Below, piece by piece: positions 56,239 to 64,000 of a stretch of DNA of 64,000 nt; positions within the stretch are counted from its first letter, which is position 1; each line of letters starts with the position of its first letter. The stretch spans positions 8,606,193 through 8,670,192 of the forward strand of contig NC_087062.1 of the NCBI RefSeq assembly GCF_963678635.1, in the 5' to 3' direction. The DNA is from Symsagittifera roscoffensis (Eukaryota; Xenacoelomorpha; Acoela; Convolutidae). A program made the translations under genes and the position numbers. A model generated the notes under the pieces. That model worked only from the letters and a program-made list of their open reading frames with translations. It had not been told where the DNA came from and did not search any database.

Positions 56239-56651
56239 TCCGACGAAGCACGAATCAGAGTGAAAAGGCCTTAACAGCAAAAAAGTGCTTGAAAGGAGGG
56301 TCAGAATATTCTGGAATACTTATTTTTAAAATTTCGATTTTCAAGTTGATATTTCTCAGAAATACGAAAAACGGCCATTTTGAGCCAAAAAGTGACGAAA
56401 ATCAGAACAACGACAGATTTTGTGAAAAACAGTCGTACAGGAGACGGAAAATACGAAGCCTCTTATCGTGGCAACAACGCACGATAAGACACTTAGCAGT
56501 GAATATTGGTGGAGAAGGAGGCTTCAGTGGGGGAAGAAATATACCACGGGACCCTCCCGGGACGAAAAATAGAAGAGACAAGAGCGTTATCGCCGGAATA
56601 TCACGGGAGCGGAGGCTTGGTCCCCCAGAGACTGTTTATGTGAAGGGACTG

Positions 56652-56658
56652 TATAAAA
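56652..56658 (+). promoter_or_regulatory. TATA box, possible LTR promoter of element E
   Basis: TATAAAA within GGACTGTATAAAACTAAC, in a GC-richer context. No other evidence. Confidence 0.3.
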
Positions 56659-57059
56659 CTAACTATATAGCTACTTGGATGTCGTGAAACTTTAAATTAA
56701 CACCGGTATTATTTGATATTTTAGAACATGAGTAGCTAGAAAGAGGAAAGGGTCAATCCATCTCCAATGGATTTAATATAGAACTGTCACACAAAAACAT
56801 GTTAAAATAGGTTGTTCGAGCCGTGTTTTTAATGACAATCACGTAGTCTGAGGATCCGAGACTCAGCTATGTGGTTGTGTTCGCATGTAAACGAAACCTG
56901 ATCAAAAGTCGTTTGACTGATGGCCTAAAAATGGTAACTTTTTACTTTGCCCTAGACAGACCAGAAAATCAACTGGCAAGGTCGAGACGGTGAAAAGCGA
57001 GTAGGATTAAGGTAACTGACGCCTGCCAGTCGTTAATAGGTACTTTTTCTACGCTCCGT

Positions 57060-58675
57060 CGCTGTGTAGTATTTGGGCGAATGTTACAGACGTTTTTATG
57101 GCGCTCCTGGGTGGGCCTGTCAAAGGCATAAGACCATCATGATCAGCAAGCGTTTCAGCGACGAACCCTTCGCTCCGGGCGTATGCCCGAGTTAGAGGCC
57201 TTAATGACAATTATGGTACTAGGGGAAAGGTGCGTACCCTCCGTCCAGTACTATTTAGCTTTTTAACTTAGTTAACACCGAAAATTCCGGGGGCCGGAGG
57301 GTTAGGTGGGAAGTCATGAACCCTCTTGTCCCAACGTCCCGGGACCAAAAACAATTAAAGAGAAAGCGTAAAACCAAACAAAAATAGTGTATAACCGAGA
57401 AAAAGCCAAAAATAAATTTATTTGAAAACAAAAAAGTACAAAAAACAGTAAAAAAATCCAAAAAAGACCAAAAACAGTAAAAAACGTAAAGTGACAGTTT
57501 ATATGTTATTTCCGGACGAGATGTGATCTGACCTTCCTATTTGTTGTTGTTTCAGATTGATTTATATCGTTTCTGATAGAAAGATCGTGTGTTTTGGTGA
57601 AGGGTTGGATACCCTCCCTCGAGTGTAATTTGAGTGTTTAAGCACGTTAATGGTGATTTTGCCGGTGACCGGAGGTTAGAGTGGCAAGCTGACCGACGTG
57701 TTCCACACTCAACAGGGACATAGGGACAACATTCACAGCGACTGTTGGGTATCGTTGAAGCAATTTTAGTATCGTTCGGGTACTATTTCATTAAAACTTA
57801 AGTGGTGGGGGGCACGATTGGCGCGGTCCGATTGTACCCTCCATCGATTACAAATTTCCGAGTTAAGGGTCTTAATTCGGGTATTTTGGTGCAAAGGAGG
57901 GTATAGTACTATTCATTAACGACTACTAATAGGTTATTATCCTTATTACATATTACTTATCTCCTCGATTAGACCCAAAAGACACCCAATTTTGTCGAAA
58001 ATCATCGATTTTCGATCGAACTGTAGACCCCCAAATTTTTGGATATCCGAGCTTTTCCGAACAACAAAAAGCTTTTATATAGGGAGTAGCTACGTAGTTC
58101 GATCCCCCTAACTAAAGAAACCGCGTGAGAAAAGACTCAGTAGAAGTTGAAAAAAACCAAAATTGTCAATCTGTTTTGGGGATCGAGTTTTTGAGTTTTT
58201 AGAGTTAGAGCAATAAAATTTTTTGCGTTAGGAGCGTGCTAGCATAACGTGCTCGGTTACTAGAGAAATTCTTGAGTAACCCTCCGATCAGCTCCGGAGA
58301 TAGAGCTAACGACTTAAGGATCGGAAAAGGAAGGAATCGGAGGGTCCAAATTTGATAGTTATTGGCCAAATTTTTGTCTCCAAACCAATTTTGATCCGGT
58401 TTTTTGCACTATTCCAGTGCCGTACAGGGCTACTACGCTCGTTTCAATTATTTTTAGGCACTTTCGATAGGAATTGCGGAAAAAGTTTCTCAGAACCTAT
58501 ACAGGTGGTGAAAAAAGGCCATTTGGACAAACACGTTTTTGGCAATTTCTCAAAGACTAGTCATCCGATCGGGATAATTTTGGTACCATAAGTCGACATT
58601 TTGGACCATTTTTCCGGACCGCAACCGTTTTTGGGTTGATAATCTCGGAAAAGAAAAATTTTTTCGAATTTGTTG
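57060..58675 (+). other. Element E leader or LTR, non-coding
   Basis: No supported frame. Short recurrent phrases (GTACCCTCC, GGAGGGT) occur throughout, heralding the repeat field that follows. Confidence 0.4.
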
Positions 58676-59190
58676 GTTCGGAGGGTCCAAACTACAGGTA
58701 ACCCTCCGAGCGGCAGAAAATTTTATCAAAACATCTTTTTATTCAACTGGGAAGGTTGACCGAGTCAGCCAACCTAGTTTTAAGTCAGGTAGACCGCTTT
58801 TGGAGACTTTGTTGCGGTAACATAACCTTTTTTTCTTGATTTTTGAGGAACCCTCCGAGGTAACCCTCTGGAGTCAGCTAAGGCCCTTAGCAACCCTCCT
58901 TAGTGGAAAATTTCCACGAGGTTATCCAAAGAAGTTAAGACAGCCCCCTGATAGAGAATTTAGCTTGTTTTGACGCTTCCTGAAGTTAATTGAAGGCCCT
59001 TCTGAGTGAAGCTCAGAAATTTGAAAATTTTGGAGGTACCCTCCGAAGTAACCCTCCGGAGCATATTAAGCATCTTATTGACCCTCCTTAGTAAATTTAG
59101 GGGGACCCTCCGAAGTGACTTGGGTGATTAAGGTACCCTCCGAAGTAGGCTAAGTGTCTTAACAACCCTCCGAAGTAACCCTCCGGAGTG
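58676..59190. repeat. Irregular ACCCTCCGAAGT / ACCCTCCGGAG repeat field
   Basis: More than ten occurrences of ACCCTCCG followed by AAGT, AGGT, AGC or GAG at uneven spacing. Neighbouring CTCCGAAG and CTCCGGAG are near-palindromic, so the RNA could form many alternative short stems. Confidence 0.75.
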
Positions 59191-59423
59191 CCTTAAACCT
59201 TCTAAACAACCCAAAGTTAGAAACTTGAGGAAATCTTCTGTGGCAATTTAAGAAACGGAAAATATCCATTTAATTAAGATCATATTAGGATATTAGGCGT
59301 GCTTATTAGGATCACAAGAGCCCATTTTAACCCGGAAATTTGTGATCAACTTTGGATTCTAGATCGGGTGTATCAGAAGTACCCGAACAAAAAATTTTTT
59401 TTTGATTGTGATTTTGGTTGTGT

Positions 59424-59783
59424 GGTTGCCTTAAGCTACTTAATAGGAAAGTTCGGGCAATCCGGGAACAAATAAAGGAATACCTCAGTGAGTGTATTAG
59501 GCAAACACACACTCTCTTGAGAAGAAAAGTTGTTCCCTACTCTCGTGCACTTGGAGCAGTCCGGGTGTGGGAGAGCTTTTTCATAGACTCTAGAAAAAGA
59601 CTAGGTTGCCTTGAGCTACTTAATAGGACAGCTCGGGCAATCGCAGGGCACCTAAAAGAAGACCTCGGTGGGTGTATTAGGCAAATACACACTCACTTGA
59701 GAAGACTGTGTCCTGGGCTTTGTTCTTTCGGATCGTTCCGATTGAGGGAAGTCTTTTTCTTTAAGACTAAGTTTTATTGATCT
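59424..59783 (+). repeat. Two tandem 180-bp units in the element E leader
   Basis: GGTTGCCTT(A/G)AGCTACTTAA starts at 59424 and 59604, exactly 180 bp apart. Both copies share GGGCAAT, GTGTATTAGGCAAA and CACTTGAGAAGA-type blocks and diverge towards their ends. Confidence 0.85.
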
Positions 59784-60130
59784 AATTCTGAGTCATCACT
59801 GCTTTTTATCAAAGATTGTTTAATTTTAACAAAGCAGTGACTTGATAAATTGTGTGGCGATAAATTGATACTGACAAAAGGTCGCTGTCACCTGTAGGAT
59901 ATTCTTATCTGATTATCTATTGTGTTTTGTGTGTTGATTATATCTTGTGAAAATCTGGTGATACTGTTATACTATACGACAGGGTTGAGTTAGCATTATA
60001 TCAATACTGAGCAGGCCCTGTGTGTGTGTGTGTAACTCTAGCTGAGTCACTAAGATTGTCACTGAGAAACATAAGAGATTGATACTGACTTTTCGACATA
60101 CGAATATAGTTTTTTTTTGTGTCACAAAGA

Positions 60131-62368
60131 ATGCAGCGCAGGGACTCGTTAGGATCGACTACTAAGATTCCCAGGCTGAGCAAGGGCAGCACGCGAAAAT
60201 TTAAAACTAGGCGTAGCCAGTCCTCGTTTAGCAGCGCCTCCGACGTGTTTGCTGAAAACGAATCGACTAAAGGTCAATCTGATCTTTCAGTGAGCGGAAT
60301 GAGATTGAGGAGCGAGAAGAACCTCGATGGCGATCAAAGGCGGAGCGCCGAAGCCGGAACCACGAGCGAAACGCTTGTGGACCCCTTTGACGAGGGAGAA
60401 CAGACGCTCATTCGACCCGACTTTGAGCCGAGCGAGGACCTCGAGCGGGAGGAAGTCGAGAGGACGGAGGAGACCTCGGAGCGTTCCGAGGTCGAACCGC
60501 GAGAGGAAGTATTATTCAAGGGGATGTCCAAATCGGAAACCAAAAGTCACAGGTGGAGGGGAGAATACTCACATTCGGCTAGTACCCACTCATCTCTGGC
60601 CAAGCAGAGCAACAACGCGATGATGTCGAGTATAAGCCCGAGTGGAGAACAAACGGGTTCGAAGGCCAAGAAGAGTTGGAAGTCCTTGTACGACGAACGC
60701 ATGGCGTCACTACCAACTGTAGGTTTGACTTCCAGTGATGACTACCCGGAGATAACCCATCCGGATGTGAACTTCACACCGTGCCCAAGGAATGATATGA
60801 GCAGGAAGGCGTCATCAACCTCGCCGACCAGGCCCATGTCAGATGGGATAACGATGGGAGCGTCGTCAACCTTCGACAGATTAATGACGTCGATGAGCAA
60901 GCAAAAAGGCGGTGCGTCATCAAGCACCAGGCTGCAGCCGCCGTTGACCTCATCTTCTCTGGGACTAACCCCGTCATTTGGGGCCACTGGCGACATAAGT
61001 GACATGTTCGCTGGCGTAATGAATGGTCTAGATGAACTGAGGCGGGACATGACTAAAAGAATAGATCAGGTTGATGAGAGAGCTCACAAAGGTCAAGAGA
61101 ATCTGAGAGACGAACTAACGCATATGAAGTCGCAGGCGAGGGTTGATCAGGCTCAGTTGAATCGCAACACCGATCAATGCCTGGCGGAGAGCCTAGCACA
61201 GGCAAACAAGGAGTCATACGAAAGAGAGGCTAGGATGACCAGGGAGATCGAACGATTGTTGAACGATCATGATAGTACCTACGCCCACACGATGACTAGC
61301 CTGGAGAAAAGGTTAGATGCAAAGTCTGATTTAATGATGCGGAAGCTTGACGCGATCCTGAATGTGAGTAGTTGGCAGGAGCATTCCAACCAAAGGGAGC
61401 GCTCACGCCATGCGAATGATGGAGATGGTACGGGCAGCAATGCCAGAGCCCAGCAAGGCTCGAGAACGAACTACGAACCCAGAAACAAGGAGCGGCCAAG
61501 GGCAGCCCCGTCGAGGCCTGGCTGGACGAATCCAGTCCCGCCGGAGGCAGATGCCACCCCGGAGACAAGGTTGCCAACTGTGCCACAAGTCAGTTCAGTA
61601 CCGGATCTGACTACGGTCTCACAGGACACAACGATGTATGCCTCGATGTTTGAGCCTCTGAACAGATCTCTCGAAACATTCATCACCAAGCTCTCGAAGT
61701 CAACCGAGAGAGGAGAGAGGTCAAGAAGGACACTGAAAAAGTCGAAGTCATATAAAGACGAGTCAGACGGCTGCATTGATACTTGGATAGAGGTGATGAA
61801 GTTACACTTTGAGGAAGAGAATCTCTCCAAGAAACAAGAGTGCAGCGCGCTAACGAGCAACCTGGAGGGTACTGCATTAAGTTGTGTAATGGCGAAAAGA
61901 GCCAATGAGAGAGACAGCGCTCGCAAGATATTCGACATCCTGCTGAATCGTTTCGGCTCTGGAGTACAAGGGCACCAGGCTATGGTGAGGTTCGAGAAGA
62001 GGCGTCAAAGAGATGAAGAATCCATAGATAAATTCTTGGACGACCTTGAATTGCTTAGGAGGAGAAGCAACCCGGATGAGAGAATATCCGAGCGAAACTT
62101 GGCGATTGCTTCGAAGTTCATGGATGGAGTAAGGAGTGAGGAGTTGAAGACGATGTTGGCCACTCACTTCACCCTGTCGCTTGACCAGGTACCCACGCCT
62201 GACGACTTGCGTATGAATTCACGTGAGTATTTACTCATAAAACCGAGGGCGCAAAACCGTTACAGCAATTATGGCAACTATAGCGGGACAAACACTGGTG
62301 CGAATTCCAGTTGGTACAAACCTCGCGATGACATGGATAAGAGGAGGTCGTGTGCGAATTGTGGTTAG
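60131..62368 (+). CDS. gag: Gag of element E, ending inside the first zinc knuckle
   Basis: First ATG of the frame at 60131; 745 codons to a TAG at 62366-62368. The N-terminal about 280 residues are Ser/Arg/Glu-rich and probably disordered. Residues about 290-408 show heptad-like, charged helix (LDELRRDMTKRIDQV and on), a likely coiled coil. Residues about 547-690 match a Ty3-type capsid (DTWIEVMKLHFEEENLS, ALTSNLEGTAL, IFDILLNRFG, ESIDKFLDDLELL). The TAG falls between the second Cys and the His of a CX2CX4HX4C knuckle, and the frame continues open beyond it. Gag would form the particle; without the knuckle it would bind RNA poorly. At 745 aa it is much longer than the usual 300-450. Confidence 0.85.
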   Translation: MQRRDSLGSTTKIPRLSKGSTRKFKTRRSQSSFSSASDVFAENESTKGQSDLSVSGMRLRSEKNLDGDQRRSAEAGTTSETLVDPFDEGEQTLIRPDFEPSEDLEREEVERTEETSERSEVEPREEVLFKGMSKSETKSHRWRGEYSHSASTHSSLAKQSNNAMMSSISPSGEQTGSKAKKSWKSLYDERMASLPTVGLTSSDDYPEITHPDVNFTPCPRNDMSRKASSTSPTRPMSDGITMGASSTFDRLMTSMSKQKGGASSSTRLQPPLTSSSLGLTPSFGATGDISDMFAGVMNGLDELRRDMTKRIDQVDERAHKGQENLRDELTHMKSQARVDQAQLNRNTDQCLAESLAQANKESYEREARMTREIERLLNDHDSTYAHTMTSLEKRLDAKSDLMMRKLDAILNVSSWQEHSNQRERSRHANDGDGTGSNARAQQGSRTNYEPRNKERPRAAPSRPGWTNPVPPEADATPETRLPTVPQVSSVPDLTTVSQDTTMYASMFEPLNRSLETFITKLSKSTERGERSRRTLKKSKSYKDESDGCIDTWIEVMKLHFEEENLSKKQECSALTSNLEGTALSCVMAKRANERDSARKIFDILLNRFGSGVQGHQAMVRFEKRRQRDEESIDKFLDDLELLRRRSNPDERISERNLAIASKFMDGVRSEELKTMLATHFTLSLDQVPTPDDLRMNSREYLLIKPRAQNRYSNYGNYSGTNTGANSSWYKPRDDMDKRRSCANCG

Positions 62369-64000
62369 ATGGACCATCACGTTTCCGCGTGTTCTGCATA
62401 CAAACAGAACATGAAGGCCATAGGCTACTTTCTCGAGGACGCCGACGCGACCGACGAGGATCATGAAGAGTACGTCAGAGGGCTCATCATGAAATATGGT
62501 CCGAGGTGTTTCTTCTGTAATTTGGAGGGACACTTCAAGTCGGATTGTACTCAATTTTTGGATGCAGTAGCGGACGCGAAACATCCCCGCCACGAAGAGG
62601 CGCTTTCGGGCGTCAAGGCCAGTCGAGCACGTCTGATAAACGAGGCTGAATCTCGGAGCAAGGAGACGACACCGAGCACCTTCACGACCAAAAAAGTTAG
62701 GACATGGCCTGACGAGGTGGTAGCCTCGAACCTCGAAGCAGAGTCGTCTAGCCCACTCAAGGTGGATTACGGCCTGGCGGCAAGGACAGCGCTGCAGAAT
62801 GTCAAACAGGACCTAGCCACGAAAGAAGTGGAGCAATGGTTAAGGTCGGAGCTGGATAGCACAGATCTTCGGGAAAGTTTTAATGTTCTGGGTAAAACGA
62901 CAAAAGTAGAAGACAAAGAGGAACCCAAGAAACAGGGACTAAAACTGAACGTTATATCTGGTAAGACTTTCGGCATGACTAAGGAGGGGACCAAAATAAT
63001 GTCCATCATCTCAGTAGCAGGGCACCAGGTGGTCAAGAACTTGAGTGAACCATCCGAGATTACACTAGTCCACCTGGACATCTATGCCGACTACCTGAAG
63101 GAGAAGGATCCCAAACTGGACTCCAGGGCAGTGCGAGCGCTGCTCACAACGGGAGGTCCGAGGCTGATGAAAGTGGACGGACATTATATCAATGTCCATG
63201 GCCCTTACCCGATCCTGATGAATGTGGATGGCATCAATATCTACACGAAAGCTCACATAACTGATGCGAACGATCAGATTGGCCGGATATACATTGGTCA
63301 AGAGGAGCTGAAGGTTAGACGAATCGGACACAACGCGATGCTCGAACAAGATGCGGTGCATATTGGTTGTGAGGCCGATCTGGCCGCACACGTTCTGGAC
63401 GTGCAAGGCAGACAACTTTCAGTAAAGGGGCTGCTAGACACGGGAGCAGTGGTTAGTGTCATGCCAGTCAAGACTTGGACCGACATGGGTTTCGAAAGGT
63501 CGGATCTCATACCGACAAACATCAGGTTGGCAGCTGCCAATCAGGGAACGATCTATGTCACTGGACGAACCCCGATCATTTCACTGCAGCTCGGAGGAAG
63601 ACATCTTTGGATGAGCTTCCTAGTAGTGGAGAATTTGGACGAATCCGATCAGTTCATCTTAGGAAGGGATTTCGTTCGCAACTTTGACGTCACGATCGAT
63701 CTCAATGACGGGTTGATTAGGATCAAGGATCCTGAGAGAAAGTATGAAAAAAGACCTTTTAATAAGATCTTAATTAATCAGGCCAAGGTGCCAATTTTTC
63801 TGGATCGAAAAGTTAGATTAAAACCAAACCAAGCCGTAGTAGCGACGTTTAGGATGAGGAACTTGAATGAACTCAGCAATGACAGACAGGTGTGTCTGGT
63901 ACCAAATCCAAACAGTAAAAGCTCGGCTATTTTAGGAAGAAGCTTCTCACTCACTCAGAACGGACTGTGTGTGAGTGTGTTATTGAACACAGAAGCAACA
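62369..64000 (+). CDS. pol: Pol of element E: second zinc knuckle and protease (partial)
   Basis: 544 codons open in the same frame as gag, to the window end. The His and last Cys of the first knuckle come at once, then a second knuckle (CFFCNLEGHFKSDC, 62507-62548), a Lys/Glu-rich linker, and an aspartic protease: LLDTGAVVSVMP (63431-63466) with FILGRDF about 75 residues later. Before it, 63137-63310 holds a similar but degenerate unit, ALLTTGG then IGRIYIGQEEL, perhaps a second retropepsin fold without its Asp. RT is expected beyond the window. Expression depends on passing the TAG at 62366. Confidence 0.8.
   Translation, partial: MDHHVSACSAYKQNMKAIGYFLEDADATDEDHEEYVRGLIMKYGPRCFFCNLEGHFKSDCTQFLDAVADAKHPRHEEALSGVKASRARLINEAESRSKETTPSTFTTKKVRTWPDEVVASNLEAESSSPLKVDYGLAARTALQNVKQDLATKEVEQWLRSELDSTDLRESFNVLGKTTKVEDKEEPKKQGLKLNVISGKTFGMTKEGTKIMSIISVAGHQVVKNLSEPSEITLVHLDIYADYLKEKDPKLDSRAVRALLTTGGPRLMKVDGHYINVHGPYPILMNVDGINIYTKAHITDANDQIGRIYIGQEELKVRRIGHNAMLEQDAVHIGCEADLAAHVLDVQGRQLSVKGLLDTGAVVSVMPVKTWTDMGFERSDLIPTNIRLAAANQGTIYVTGRTPIISLQLGGRHLWMSFLVVENLDESDQFILGRDFVRNFDVTIDLNDGLIRIKDPERKYEKRPFNKILINQAKVPIFLDRKVRLKPNQAVVATFRMRNLNELSNDRQVCLVPNPNSKSSAILGRSFSLTQNGLCVSVLLNTEAT

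Larger units (their letters stand above)
56239..64000 (+). mobile_element. Element E: 5' part of a GC-richer Ty3/gypsy-like element
   Basis: A long non-coding region (56.2-60.1 kb) leads to gag and protease on the plus strand; RT and the rest lie beyond the window. The 5' LTR must be within 56.2-60.1 kb or further left, but without the 3' LTR its borders cannot be set; the left limit given is only where element B homology and the hairpin end. A TATA box at 56652 (TATAAAAC) and AATAAA near 57411 are possible LTR signals. Base composition and third-codon positions are much richer in G+C than in elements A and B. Confidence 0.65.

Noticed and set aside
56289-56687. 132-codon plus-strand frame in the element E leader
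   Set aside because: No ATG start, no family, and it lies in a region with promoter-like signals; probably non-coding.
58676-59190. CRISPR-like array
   Set aside because: Spacing is irregular, repeats are short and degenerate, and the DNA is eukaryotic.

Overview
The window is animal nuclear DNA: AT-rich, gene-poor, with split genes, TATA boxes, and several families of transposable elements. Nothing in it is bacterial. The host is probably an invertebrate, but the sequence does not place it more finely. About 40 of the 64 kb is retroelement. Identities and boundaries were read by eye; no alignment program or database was used.

Layout. 1-10.2 kb is host DNA. It holds a small two-exon gene for a single beta-trefoil domain (4096-5028), a truncated relative (1089-1271), a large palindrome (1317-1510), and a hAT-type MITE with perfect 8-bp target duplications (9325-9462). 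10221-29067 is a complete 18.85-kb LTR retroelement, here called A, on the minus strand. Its two 393-bp LTRs differ at one base and are flanked by ATTT. 28.4-42.7 kb is a pair of direct duplicates carrying a third LTR, two copies of a 1.9-kb TIR transposon, and insertions of a roughly 0.53-kb element called D. 45246-56180 is an older truncated relative of A, called B. 56.2-64 kb is the 5' part of an unrelated, GC-richer plus-strand Ty3/gypsy-like element, called E, which runs off the window.

Element A reads, in its own 5'-3' order: LTR, PBS, 1.7-kb leader with degenerate repeats, an unknown 470-aa ORF1, gag (capsid and CCHC knuckle), protease, RT-RNase H, integrase, a roughly 0.8-kb conserved non-coding gap, a 62-aa two-membrane-segment protein, a 371-codon Pro/Ser-rich ORF with no ATG, an envelope-like glycoprotein, a 602-aa ORF3 with a conserved C-terminal domain of unknown function, a 1.6-kb 3' region, and an LTR. 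Gag-pol makes it a Ty3/gypsy-class element. The envelope N-terminus resembles chuvirus-like class III glycoproteins more than the usual insect gypsy envelope. Candidate splice acceptors conserved between A and B lie just before the small membrane protein, the envelope, and ORF3. This suggests a family of spliced 3' mRNAs as in complex retroviruses.

Both A and B are broken by frameshifts, stops and deletions. The 62-aa protein and the ORF3 C-terminus nevertheless remain open and similar in both. A's LTRs are nearly identical while its ORFs carry at least eight lesions. Either A was mobilised in trans, or some indels are assembly errors.
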